Source: CANKHA01 sp034668825 (GTDB lineage: Bacteria; Pseudomonadota; Alphaproteobacteria; Rhizobiales; Xanthobacteraceae). Taken from it: 64,000 bases of DNA. Shown piece by piece: positions 51,904 through 60,977 of the stretch (its first letter is position 1; every line of letters begins with the position of its first letter). The stretch lies in contig JAXDOR010000134.1 in NCBI GenBank assembly GCA_034668825.1, positions 1 to 64,000 on the forward strand, given 5' to 3'. Made by a program: the position numbers and the translations under genes. Under the pieces are notes generated by a model. It saw nothing but the letters and a program-made list of their open reading frames with translations, was not told the origin of the DNA and did no database searches.

Positions 51904-53367
51904 ATGGGTGCCGAAGCTATCAGCGAATCTGTGCAGCAAGCCGCATGGGGAGACCTTCGGGAATTTCTCGACATCGCCAAGGGACGCGGCGAACTAACGG
52001 TTGTGCGCGGCGCCGATCCTAACCTGGAGATGGGCGCGCTTTATGAGCTGAGTTTGCGGAAGACCTATCCGCCGGTTTTGCTGTTCGAAGACATCAAAGG
52101 CTATGCGCCGAATTTCCGCGTGGCGACCAACGTGCGCACCTCGCCGTTGTTGGTTGGAAATCTTGATCTCGAAGCGGTGAAAGAGCTTCGCCGTCATCGC
52201 CAGCGTGGCATCAAAAACAGCATCCCGCCGCAAGAGGTGAATGACGGGCCGGTGCTCAGCAACATTCAACGCGACGGCGACGTGAAGGTGCTCACCTTTC
52301 CAGCACCGAAGTGGCACCCACTCGACGGCGGCGGCTATATCGGCACTGAGTGCCTGATCATCAACAAAGACCCTGACAGTGAGTGGGTCAATGTCGGTAC
52401 TTACCGGGTGATGGTGCAGGACGACACGACGCTGAGCGTCTTCATCGAGCCGGGCAAGCACGGCGATATTATCCGCCGAAAATATTGGGAGCAGGGGAAG
52501 CCCTGTCCTATCGTGATCTGCGTCGGACAAGCGCCGGTGCTCGGAAATGTTGCCGGTTCGCCGTCAGGGCAGGGCGTGTCGGAACTAGCGCAAGCCGGGG
52601 GACGCATTGGCCGCCCGATCCGGGTGGTGCGCGGAGAGGTCACCGGACTTCCATTCCCCGCAGACGCCGAGCTCGTGTTCGAAGGCTTTATGCCGTCGCC
52701 TGAAGTCGAGAGCCGTCCCGAAGGCCCGTTCGCTGAATGGACCGGCTATTACGCGTCGGACACGCGGCCGGAGCCTGTGGTGAAGGTCAGCCGCGTCTAT
52801 CACCGGGACGATCTCATCGTCTTGGGTCAGCCGCCGGCGAAACCGACCTATCCCGGCCGGCAGGTCAATCTCATCAGTACCGCAGCGCTGTGGGACGCGC
52901 TGGAGGCGGCAGGCGTGCCGGAAATCAAAGGGGTTTGGAAGCTGCGCGGAGGCGGCACACGTTTCATCAACGTGATCTCGATCCGCCAAGTTCATCCTGG
53001 ACATGCAAAGTTCGCCGGGATGGCGGCGATCGGCAGCGTCGGTGCCTTTATGGGGCGCATCAATATCGTCGTCGACGACGACATCGACATCACCGATACG
53101 GCGGAAGTGATGTGGGCGCTGGCGACGCGATGGGACCCGAAGACGCAGACCGATATCATCGATAATTGCTGGACGGGGAATCTTGATCCGACCCTGACGC
53201 CGGAGAAGCGCGCGAGCGGGGATCTCACAAACAGCCGCATCGTCATCTACGCCGTGCGGCCGTTTCACTGGAAGGATGAATATCCCAAGGTCAATCAGTT
53301 TGCGGCGCCTGAGTTGGAGAAAGTGCGGCTCAAATGGGAGAAGACGCTGCCGTTTCTGCAATCCTAG
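51904..53367 (+). CDS. UbiD-family prenyl-FMN-dependent decarboxylase
   Basis: 487 residues. The catalytic residues are R168 (GTYRVM), E273 and E278 (EGPFAEWTGYY). It is closest in layout to the UbiD at 2710 (both share KWHxxDGGxYIGT and the GAxWxxLEAAGVPEIKGVW type block). The ATG at 51904 follows GGGGAACGAG. TctC receptors stand on both sides: one divergent at 51828, one co-directional at 53441. Uptake and decarboxylation of the same acid is the simplest reading. Confidence 0.93.
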   Translation: MGAEAISESVQQAAWGDLREFLDIAKGRGELTVVRGADPNLEMGALYELSLRKTYPPVLLFEDIKGYAPNFRVATNVRTSPLLVGNLDLEAVKELRRHRQRGIKNSIPPQEVNDGPVLSNIQRDGDVKVLTFPAPKWHPLDGGGYIGTECLIINKDPDSEWVNVGTYRVMVQDDTTLSVFIEPGKHGDIIRRKYWEQGKPCPIVICVGQAPVLGNVAGSPSGQGVSELAQAGGRIGRPIRVVRGEVTGLPFPADAELVFEGFMPSPEVESRPEGPFAEWTGYYASDTRPEPVVKVSRVYHRDDLIVLGQPPAKPTYPGRQVNLISTAALWDALEAAGVPEIKGVWKLRGGGTRFINVISIRQVHPGHAKFAGMAAIGSVGAFMGRINIVVDDDIDITDTAEVMWALATRWDPKTQTDIIDNCWTGNLDPTLTPEKRASGDLTNSRIVIYAVRPFHWKDEYPKVNQFAAPELEKVRLKWEKTLPFLQS

Positions 53368-53440
53368 ACTGGCGGGCGCGGACGTGAGACATTTTTAAAA
53401 CAGCTGACGCCGAAAGAAACGTCGAAGTTCGGGAGGAGTA

Positions 53441-54490
53441 ATGATGAAAAGAATTAGCCTGTGGATTCTGGCTTGCGTTCTTGGAAGCTCCGCGGCGTTA
53501 GCGCAGGGACCCGTCTCTTTCCAAGGTAAAACCGTCAACATGATCATCGGCTTTCCGCCGGGCGGCGGTACCGATGCCTACGGCCGCTTGGTCGCGACCT
53601 ATCTCGAGAAATACTTGCCCGGCAATCCGACTGTTGTGGTGCGTAACGTTCCGGGCGGAGACGGCATCACTTCGATGAATTTCCTCGTGCAGCAAGCGCT
53701 GCCGGATGGCTACACCCTCACCACCACCGCGAATACCACGGCCGATCCGCTGAATTTTCGTAAGCCGCAATCGCATTTCAATCCCGTAGACTTCAGTATC
53801 ATCGGCGGCGCCGGCCGCGGCGGCGAAGTCCTTCTCATCAACAAAGAGGCCGAAAAGCGCCTTTACGATAAAAAAGCTGCTCCCGTCATCATGGGTTCGC
53901 TCAACGGTATTCCGCGCTCGGGAATGCAGATGACCGCCTGGGGCGCGGAGTTCCTCGGATGGAACGTCAGGTGGGTTCTCGGCTATCCAGGCACCAATGA
54001 CTTGGCCATCGCGCTGGAGCGCGGCGAAATCGATATGACTGCTACCGGTAATCTCTTTGTCATTCAGCGGCTCACCGAAAGCGGTAAGTTCAAGATTCTC
54101 GTGCAGAGCGGCACGTTGAAGAATGGCACGCTCATTGGCAGACCCGATTTCGGCGACGCGCCGCTTTTGGCAAAGGCGGTGGAAGGCAAGATCACGGAAT
54201 CGCTGGCGACCAAGGCTTTTGAATATTGGAGCAACATTGCGTTGACGGATAAATGGCTGGCGCTGCCTCCCAAGTCGCCGAAGGAAATGGTGGATGCCTA
54301 TCGCATAGCCTACGGCAAGATCGCCCAGGACGCGGACTTCCTGGAGCGTGCCAAGAAGATCAGCGAGGACTTCGTGCCGCTCTCCGCGCCGGAAGTCGAA
54401 ACGCTGATCCACAAGCTTGGTGATCTTCCACCGGAAGCCACCGAATACATGACCGTCATTCTGCGCAAGCAGGGGCTCGACGTGCAGTAA
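53441..54490 (+). CDS. TctC/Bug-family binding protein
   Basis: 349-residue receptor, signal peptide ending near ALAQGP, mature start FQGKTVNMIIGFPPGGGTDAYGRL. It is the close paralogue of 50779-51828 (identical INKEA, APVIMGSL, IPRSGMQMTAWG and KGWLALPPKSP-like blocks). ATG pairs at 53441/53444 follow GGGAGGAG. It lies 73 bp after UbiD in the same direction and is convergent with the gene at 54519. Confidence 0.93.
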   Translation: MMKRISLWILACVLGSSAALAQGPVSFQGKTVNMIIGFPPGGGTDAYGRLVATYLEKYLPGNPTVVVRNVPGGDGITSMNFLVQQALPDGYTLTTTANTTADPLNFRKPQSHFNPVDFSIIGGAGRGGEVLLINKEAEKRLYDKKAAPVIMGSLNGIPRSGMQMTAWGAEFLGWNVRWVLGYPGTNDLAIALERGEIDMTATGNLFVIQRLTESGKFKILVQSGTLKNGTLIGRPDFGDAPLLAKAVEGKITESLATKAFEYWSNIALTDKWLALPPKSPKEMVDAYRIAYGKIAQDADFLERAKKISEDFVPLSAPEVETLIHKLGDLPPEATEYMTVILRKQGLDVQ

Positions 54491-54518
54491 AGAGATTTTC
54501 GTGCGCAGGTCGGCGCGA

Positions 54519-55466
54519 TCAAGTTGAGTGGTTATACAATCGGTCGATATAGCCGCTGTCATCGACAGCGCGCAGATGATGTAAATCCCACATGACGAGC
54601 GGATTGAAGCCGGCGATCTCCGGCGTCTCCTTCACTCCGAGCGCGAATACGTTCCGAATTGCTTCGGGGGTCGGATAAGGCTTTGGTTCGTAGGTCTCCG
54701 AATGATGCTTATAAAATAGCTCAAGCTCTTCATCCGATCTGAACTTGAGCAGATCGCGGCAAGTCTTGTTGATGATGTCCAACGTGCCTTGCTTTTCGGT
54801 CTTAAAATAGTGGATGGCGTCGACTAAAGCGTGCAGCAGCCCGGAAACCTCTTCCGGATGGCTGTTGACGTAGCGTGTCGTGGTCGTAAGCGTAACGCCT
54901 TCGATCATCGGCATCGTCGGCAGCTGGATCACCTGCGCGCCCATGGCGCGAGCGCGCGCCTGGTCGACCACGCCGAGGAAGGTGCCATCATATTCTCCGG
55001 CCATGACTTGCCGCACGCGTTCCTCGGCCTTCCTGTCGCCCGCGACCATCTCGACATCCCTGCCTGCGAGCAAGCCACTCTGCCGCAGAAACAGCCAGGC
55101 ATTCAGACCGGGATGTTGGTCAAGCTTGTCGATGCTCAGACGCTTGCCCTTTAAGTCGGCGACGCTGCGGATGCCCGGCGCCGTGGCCAGCCAATTCTGG
55201 TTCCACTGATTATTCACCTGGGCGATGTGGACGAAAGGCTCCGCATGCAAAGCGCGGCGCGCGTAAAGGCTGTGGTGGTTACCGGACACAATGTCAAGCT
55301 CGCCGCTTAGTAGTCCCGCGGTTGCCCGCGCGCGCTTGTCTTCCATCGAGCCGAAACTCATTTCCAGCCCGTGTTTGGCCAAAAATCCGCCAGCGTCCAT
55401 CACTTGCCACAAGGGCACGTGAGGAGGAGCGCGGTAGAAGATTCGGATTTTTCTCTTGCCTGCCAT
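54519..55466 (-). CDS. Signal-less PBP-fold protein with WDLHH motif
   Basis: 315 residues starting MAGKRKIRIFYRAPPHVPLW, with no export signal. It has GNHHSLYARRAL (62-73), HPGLNAWLFLR (118-128) and WDLHHLRAVDDSGYIDRLY (293-311). It is highly similar to the protein at 56640. It directly follows the secreted binding protein at 55475, 8 bp apart, and that order (secreted, then signal-less) is repeated at 57597/56640. Fold relatives include ABC receptors and 4,5-dihydroxyphthalate decarboxylase; enzyme or cytoplasmic sensor are both open. Confidence 0.75.
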   Translation of the reverse strand: MAGKRKIRIFYRAPPHVPLWQVMDAGGFLAKHGLEMSFGSMEDKRARATAGLLSGELDIVSGNHHSLYARRALHAEPFVHIAQVNNQWNQNWLATAPGIRSVADLKGKRLSIDKLDQHPGLNAWLFLRQSGLLAGRDVEMVAGDRKAEERVRQVMAGEYDGTFLGVVDQARARAMGAQVIQLPTMPMIEGVTLTTTTRYVNSHPEEVSGLLHALVDAIHYFKTEKQGTLDIINKTCRDLLKFRSDEELELFYKHHSETYEPKPYPTPEAIRNVFALGVKETPEIAGFNPLVMWDLHHLRAVDDSGYIDRLYNHST

Positions 55467-55474
55467 TCTGTTCC

Positions 55475-56572
55475 CTATGGTTTAAGGTTTTGCAGCAATG
55501 GTCGCAGCTTCTTGCTGATGTCGAGCTTCTCCACGGACCTCCATTTTGGATCGGCGTCGTCGGGATAATTCACGCCAGGGCGCGGAATAGCTCGGGGATC
55601 AAGAAACGATTCATCCACATCGGTACGTAAGGTGGCGGCATCGAAACCGCGGGAATAGATCTGTAGCGCTTCCTTGGTAGCCATCCAGTTGGCAAAGACG
55701 CGCATGGCATTTGGATGCGCCGCCTTGCTAGCGACGGAGAGAAGAAATGGAGAGGAGTTCACGCGATTGACCAAGCCGTCCAAATCATAAACCTCCAGCG
55801 TCTTGAATCCCTCCTGCTGCAGCGGGCGTACGTCGTCCGTGCGACAGCTCAAGCAAATGGGATAGGTGCCGCGAGCGAGCCAATCGGTGAATTGCCGGCG
55901 GTCGCGGCTGATCACCGGCTTCTGATCGACATAAAGTTTCTTTGTGAAATCGGGACCAAGCTGCTTATAAAAATTCGCCGCGGTGTTGCCGCCGGTGCCG
56001 GTGTCGTTGAGCGGGTCCTCGGTGCTGATCTTTGCCCTCCATTTGGGGTTGAGCAAATCCTGGGCTGACTTCATTTCTTCCGGTTTTACGTAGTCTGTAT
56101 TGATGAAGAGCAGGCTATCGACGCTGCTGAACAGGCGAAGGACATACTTCTCCTCCGGATCCATGAACCAAAGCTTCCCAATCTTCCATTTGCTGGCGTC
56201 TGTCACCTCAGGCAAGACCATCAACGGTTGCAGCGGATCGATCATCTTTTCCGCATAGAGCACGTTGAACTGGGTATCGGGTCCGGACAGGTAAGCATCC
56301 ATGGCGTAGACGCCGGATGCGCGCTCAATTTTCACGCGTTCGACGATCTGCCCGCTTTTTCCGGCAATGAAGTCCACGGCGATGCCATACCGCGCAGTAA
56401 AAGCCGGAAGAACCTCGTTACGCATCACCGGGTCGGGAGAGCCGGCAATGATAACTTTGCCCTCCTTGCGCGCCGCGGCGAGGATTTCGTCCCACGAGTT
56501 TTGCGCGCCCGCGGATTGTGCCACGGCACTCGATGCAAATGTCAGCAGGAGCAAAACAATTACTTTTTTCAT
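55475..56572 (-). CDS. Iron-type (FbpA-like) extracellular solute-binding protein
   Basis: 365-residue periplasmic receptor. The ATG at 56572 follows GGGAGG and starts a clear signal peptide (MKKVIVLLLLTFASSAVAQ). The mature start is WDEILAAARKEGKVIIAGSPDPVMRNEVLPAFTARYG. It is one of five paralogues in tandem. The family binds Fe(III) complexes or phosphorylated compounds; the classical iron tyrosine pair is not obvious, so an organic ligand is possible. The block YPICLSC is shared with the copies at 59833 and, in part, 60978. Confidence 0.9.
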   Translation of the reverse strand: MKKVIVLLLLTFASSAVAQSAGAQNSWDEILAAARKEGKVIIAGSPDPVMRNEVLPAFTARYGIAVDFIAGKSGQIVERVKIERASGVYAMDAYLSGPDTQFNVLYAEKMIDPLQPLMVLPEVTDASKWKIGKLWFMDPEEKYVLRLFSSVDSLLFINTDYVKPEEMKSAQDLLNPKWRAKISTEDPLNDTGTGGNTAANFYKQLGPDFTKKLYVDQKPVISRDRRQFTDWLARGTYPICLSCRTDDVRPLQQEGFKTLEVYDLDGLVNRVNSSPFLLSVASKAAHPNAMRVFANWMATKEALQIYSRGFDAATLRTDVDESFLDPRAIPRPGVNYPDDADPKWRSVEKLDISKKLRPLLQNLKP

Positions 56573-56639
56573 TGTCGCCTCCCTTACTTGCGGCGTTTTC
56601 CCACCTGGCTCCGCACCACCCGTGGAATCCACCTAGCCG

Positions 56640-57575
56640 CTACTGATACAGCTTATCGATATAGCCGCTGTCGTCGATAGCGCGCAGATGATGCAAGTCC
56701 CACATGACGAGCGGATTGAAGCCAGCGATCTCGGGAGTATCTTTCACTCCTAGCTGGAATACGTTTTCAATCGCCTCGGGCGTCGGATAAGGCTTCGGCT
56801 GATAGGTCTCCGCCTGATATGCGCGAAAGTGTTCGAGCTCCTCATCGGATTCGAGCTTGAGCAGGCCGCGGCAGGTCTTGTTGATGATGTCGAGCGTGCC
56901 TCGGCGCTCCGTTTTGAAGTAGTGAATCGCGTCCACCAGCGCGTGCAGCAAGCTGGTGACTTCCTCCGGATGGCTGTTGACGTAGCGCGTGGTCGTCGTG
57001 AGTGTGACGCCTTCGATCATCGGCATAGTCGGCACTTCGATTACCGTCGCGCCCGCTGCCCGCGCACGCATCTGATCGACCGCGCCGACAAAGGTGGCGT
57101 CAAATTCGCCGGCCATGACTTGCCGCACGCGTTCCGCGGTTTTCCGCTCGCCGTCGACTAGTTCGACATCCCGGCCGGCCAGCAAGCCGTTATGCCGCAG
57201 ATACAGCCATACATTGAGGCCCGGATGGCCACTAAGCTTGTTGATGCAAAGGCGCTTGCCCTTTAAGTCGGCGACACCGCAAATGCCTTTCGCCGCGACC
57301 ATCCAGTTCTGATTCCATTGCGTATTCACCTGCGCAATATGCACGAAAGGCTCGTTATGGAGAGCGCGTCGCGCGTACAGGCTGTGGTGATTGCCGGAGA
57401 CAATGTCGAGTTCGCCGGTCAACAGTCCCGCCGTCGCGCGGCTGCGCTTATCTTCAAGCGAGCCGAAACTCATTTCCAGTCCATGTTTGGCCAGGAGCCC
57501 GGCTTCTTCCATCACCTTCCACAGCGCCACGTGCGTGGGCGCGCGGTAGAAGATGCGGATATTTTTCTTGGTCAT
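56640..57575 (-). CDS. Signal-less PBP-fold protein with WDLHH motif
   Basis: 311 residues starting MTKKNIRIFYRAPTHVALWK, with no signal peptide. It differs from 54519-55466 only moderately (identical GGELDIV-type and MPMIEGVTLTTTTRYVNSHPEEV blocks) and has WDLHHLRAIDDSGYIDKLY at 292-310. It lies 21 bp after the frameshifted receptor gene at 57597. With that gene it forms a module that is repeated as 55475/54519. Confidence 0.75.
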   Translation of the reverse strand: MTKKNIRIFYRAPTHVALWKVMEEAGLLAKHGLEMSFGSLEDKRSRATAGLLTGELDIVSGNHHSLYARRALHNEPFVHIAQVNTQWNQNWMVAAKGICGVADLKGKRLCINKLSGHPGLNVWLYLRHNGLLAGRDVELVDGERKTAERVRQVMAGEFDATFVGAVDQMRARAAGATVIEVPTMPMIEGVTLTTTTRYVNSHPEEVTSLLHALVDAIHYFKTERRGTLDIINKTCRGLLKLESDEELEHFRAYQAETYQPKPYPTPEAIENVFQLGVKDTPEIAGFNPLVMWDLHHLRAIDDSGYIDKLYQ

Positions 57576-57596
57576 GATTTCGTTTTCTCCAAAAAA

Positions 57597-58695
57597 TTAG
57601 TCGTTGCGGCGATTCTTCAGCATCTCCAACATGATCAACCGGACCTTTTGCCGCGCGGTTACACCTTGAACCCAGTCATGCATGTCGAAATAGTTGACAC
57701 CTGCTTCCGGGATCATCTCAGCCGGTAGATAAGTCGTGGCGTCGATGTCGTTGCGGGTCGGGGCCTCGCCACGCTCGCGCGCATAGATCGCGAGTCCCTC
57801 CTTCGACGCCATCCAATTGGCGAAGAGCTTTGCCGCATTGGGATGCGGTGCGTGGTCCAGCAACCCCATCTGGCCGACGCCCGCGGAGAGAGTGCCGGGC
57901 ATATCTGAGAGTTTATAAACCGCGGCAACCGGTATCCCGTCCTTCTGCATCCGCTTCAGCTCGTCATCCTCCGCGTCGAGCGAAATCGGATAGGAACCAC
58001 GCCCCAGCCAATCGGTGAGCTGGCGCCGGTCCCGGGCTATCATCGGCTTTTGTTCGACGTACAGGCGCTTTAGGAAGTCCTCGCCGAATTGCAGGTAATA
58101 GCGCGTCGCGTGGCCAATGCCGCTGCCGCCGACGGTCGGATCATGCGCGGAAATCTTGCCCTTCCATTTCGGATTGAGCAGCTCGCTGGCGCTGCGCATC
58201 TCTTCCGGTTTGACGGCGTCGGTATTGATGTGAAACGCAGCGCCGACGGTGTTGAATAGGCGCAGCACATAAATCTGTTCCGGATCGGTAAACCATAGCT
58301 CGCCTCGCCGCCACTTCGAAACATCCAGGACTTCAGGCGAGATCAGTTCCGGCTTCAGCGGTGCCAGCATTTTTTCGGCATGATAGATGCCCGCCATAGT
58401 ATCGCTGCCGGCGAAAACGACGTCCGCCGTGTAGACACCCGCGCTTCGTTCGGCTCGCAGCTTGGCGGAGCTCTCCGTACTACGGGTGCCGAGATATTCG
58501 ACTGAAATCCCGTAGCGCGCCTTGAACGCGGCGGGCAGTTCCTGCCGCACTTGCGGGTCCGGCGGACCCAAGAGCACCATCTTGCCTTCCTTCTTCGCCG
58601 CCGCGATCAACGTATTCATTGGCTTTGCCGGTCCGGCATCTCCGCCGCTGCACAGGAAACCCAGAACACCAGCGCCAAGGCAATAAATTTACTCA
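57597..58695 (-). pseudogene. Iron-type solute-binding protein split from its signal peptide by a one-base frameshift
   Basis: ATG at 58695 opens MSKFIALALVFWVSCAAAEMPDRQSQ and then meets TGA. The rest of the protein continues in another frame from the ATG at 58619 (NTLIAAAKKEGKMVLLGPPD) for 340 residues. One extra G after CAATG would give SQWNTLIAAAKKEGK, matching SQWNELIAAAKKEGK of the neighbour at 58715. So one base is missing next to 58617. The accident creates an ATGA stop-start, from which a leaderless, cytoplasmic protein could be made. The downstream frame is otherwise intact, so the change is recent or a sequencing error. Confidence 0.8.
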
Positions 58696-58714
58696 TACCA
58701 TCCCACCAACCGAA

Positions 58715-59830
58715 TTATCGCGACAGCAGCTCTTTCATGCGAAGGCGCACCTCTTCTTTTTTACTGACCGTGAAGTCCCAGTCGTAGGTGTCGAAGTATT
58801 CTGTTCCAGGGCGCGGAATGATCTCCGCGGGCAGGAAGCTGAGTTCATCGATGTCGTTGCGCGTCGGCACCTCACCGCGGGCGCGCGCGAATGTTTCCAG
58901 TCCCTCCTTCGAGGCGATCCAGTTGACAAAGAGCTTGGCTGCGTTCGGATGCGGCGCGTTACTCAAGAGCGCGACCTCGCCCACGCCCGCGGAGAGCGAT
59001 CCGGGCAGATCGGGCAGACTGTAGACCGGCAAAACCGGCAAGCCTTCCTTGCGCAGTTGATCTACTTGCTCGTCTTCGGCGCCGAATGCGATCGGATAGG
59101 CGCCGCGCGTGAGCCAGTCGGTCACTTGTCGCCGGTCGCGGCTGATGACGGGCTTCTGATCGACATAGAGCTGCTTGACGAAATCCTCGCCGAACTGAGC
59201 ATAGAGACGAGCGGCATCGTTGCTCCCGGTTCCCGGCACCGTCGGATCATGGGTAGCGATCTTGCCCCTCCACTTCGGATTGAGCAGATCGCGAGCGGAT
59301 GCCAAATCTCCCGGTTTCACCAGACTGGTGTTGATGTGAAATGCCGTTCCGAGCGTATTAAAAAGGCGCAAAATGTAGGTCTGCTCCGGGTCCATGAACC
59401 AGAGCTTTCCCTTCTTCCATTTGGACCCATCCACGACCTCGGGATGAATCAGCACCGGGGGCAGGGGATCGATCATCTTTTCGCGATAAAAGATCGTTGC
59501 CATGGTTTGAATCCCGGAAAGTGTGGCATCCACGGTATAGACTCCGGCTTGCCGCTCCGTGCGCAACCTCGCCGAGGACTCATTGCTGCGCCCGCCGAGA
59601 TATTCGAGCGTTACGCCGAAGCGGGCCTTGAATGCTGCAGGTAGCGCTTGCCGCACCTGCTGGTCTGGCGGCGCGAGAACTACTACTTTGCCTTCTTTCT
59701 TGGCGGCGGCGATCAACTCATTCCATTGACTTTCCCAATCCTTGGTTTGCGCCGACGCATAAGACGCGCAACACAGGAGTGCCGACGCCAGCAAACCTGC
59801 GATTGCCAGTTGATTTGCTAAACGCCGCAT
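58715..59830 (-). CDS. Iron-type (FbpA-like) extracellular solute-binding protein
   Basis: 371-residue receptor with a signal peptide ending near SYASAQT. The mature part begins KDWESQWNELIAAAKKEGKVVVLAPPDQQVRQALPAAFKARFG. It is the closest paralogue of the frameshifted copy at 57597 (shared ERxGVYTxDxxxxG, TLSAGVG, ARxRGExPTRNDID). It stands 19 bp upstream of that gene and 2 bp after the next receptor (59833). Confidence 0.9.
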   Translation of the reverse strand: MRRLANQLAIAGLLASALLCCASYASAQTKDWESQWNELIAAAKKEGKVVVLAPPDQQVRQALPAAFKARFGVTLEYLGGRSNESSARLRTERQAGVYTVDATLSGIQTMATIFYREKMIDPLPPVLIHPEVVDGSKWKKGKLWFMDPEQTYILRLFNTLGTAFHINTSLVKPGDLASARDLLNPKWRGKIATHDPTVPGTGSNDAARLYAQFGEDFVKQLYVDQKPVISRDRRQVTDWLTRGAYPIAFGAEDEQVDQLRKEGLPVLPVYSLPDLPGSLSAGVGEVALLSNAPHPNAAKLFVNWIASKEGLETFARARGEVPTRNDIDELSFLPAEIIPRPGTEYFDTYDWDFTVSKKEEVRLRMKELLSR

Positions 59831-59832
59831 GG

Positions 59833-60924
59833 CTATGGCTTTTTCAACAATTCGCGGACCTTTTCCGCAGCTTCCCTGCGGCCGGAGGCTACCCAGTCCA
59901 GATCGGTATCATCGGGATAGGTTACGCCCGGACGCGGAATGACGCGCGGGTCGAGGAACGACTCGTCCACGTCGGTACGCAACGTGGCAGCGTCGTAGCC
60001 ATGCGAATAAATCTCCAGCGCCTCTTTGCCGGCGAGCCAGTTGACGAAGACGCGCGTCGCATTTGGGTGCGGCGCCTTATTAGCGACGGACAACAGGAAG
60101 GGAGCCGAGTTCACCCGATTCTGCATTCCCTCTAGTTCGAAAATCTCCAGAAGCTTAAATCCCTCTTTCTGCAGCGTACGCGCGTCGTCGGCGCGGCAGG
60201 TCAGGCAAATTGGATAAGTGCCCCGCGCCAGCCAATCCGTAAGTTGGCGGCGGTCGCCGCTAATCACCGGTTTCTGATCGATGTAGAGCTTCTTCACGAA
60301 ATCCGGGCCGAGCTGCGAATAAAGGTGCACGGAGCTGTTACTGCCGCTGCCGCTGGCGTTCGGGTCTTGGGTGGCGATCTTGCCCTTGAATTTTGGATTC
60401 AACAGGTCTGATGCAGCCCGCATCTCTTCCGGCTTGACGAAATCGGTATTGATGAAGATCAGCGCATCGACGCTGGCGAAGAGCATCAATATATATTCGC
60501 CCTCCGCGTCCGCGAACCACGGCTTGCCGCGTTTCCATTTAGCGCCATCAGTCACTTCGGGCAGAATTAGCATTGGCTTCAACGCATCCAGCATCTTCTC
60601 CGCATGCAGCACATTGACTGTGGTGCTCGCTCCCGACATGTAGACGTCGACCGAGTAAATTCCGGAAGCCCGTTCGGTACGGACGCGGCCCGCGACTTGC
60701 CCTGAGCTGCCGGCGATGAATTCGACCGAAATGCCGTAACGTGCCGTGAATTTCGGGATGATCTCGTTGCGCATCACGGGATCGGGTGATCCCACGACGA
60801 TCACCTTGCCCTCTTTTTTCGCCGCGGCCAGTGTTTCATCCCAAGTCTTCTGCCAGTCCGCAGACTGCGCCAGCGCGCAGGGAGCAAACGCCAACGAGAG
60901 CAGCAGCGCTATTATTCTTTTCAT
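59833..60924 (-). CDS. Iron-type (FbpA-like) extracellular solute-binding protein
   Basis: 363-residue receptor, signal peptide MKRIIALLLSLAFAPCALAQ. The mature start is SADWQKTWDETLAAAKKEGKVIVVGSPDPVMRNEIIPKF. It belongs to the subgroup with 55475 and 60978 (VMRNEI/QIVPAF, LRTDVDESFLDPR, PGVTYPDD). It ends two bases before the start of the next gene (58715), indicating one operon. Confidence 0.9.
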   Translation of the reverse strand: MKRIIALLLSLAFAPCALAQSADWQKTWDETLAAAKKEGKVIVVGSPDPVMRNEIIPKFTARYGISVEFIAGSSGQVAGRVRTERASGIYSVDVYMSGASTTVNVLHAEKMLDALKPMLILPEVTDGAKWKRGKPWFADAEGEYILMLFASVDALIFINTDFVKPEEMRAASDLLNPKFKGKIATQDPNASGSGSNSSVHLYSQLGPDFVKKLYIDQKPVISGDRRQLTDWLARGTYPICLTCRADDARTLQKEGFKLLEIFELEGMQNRVNSAPFLLSVANKAPHPNATRVFVNWLAGKEALEIYSHGYDAATLRTDVDESFLDPRVIPRPGVTYPDDTDLDWVASGRREAAEKVRELLKKP

Positions 60925-60977
60925 CCTGCCTCGCTCTCGATTCCGCGCTTCCGTCTTTCTGTTTTATAGGCGCGAAC

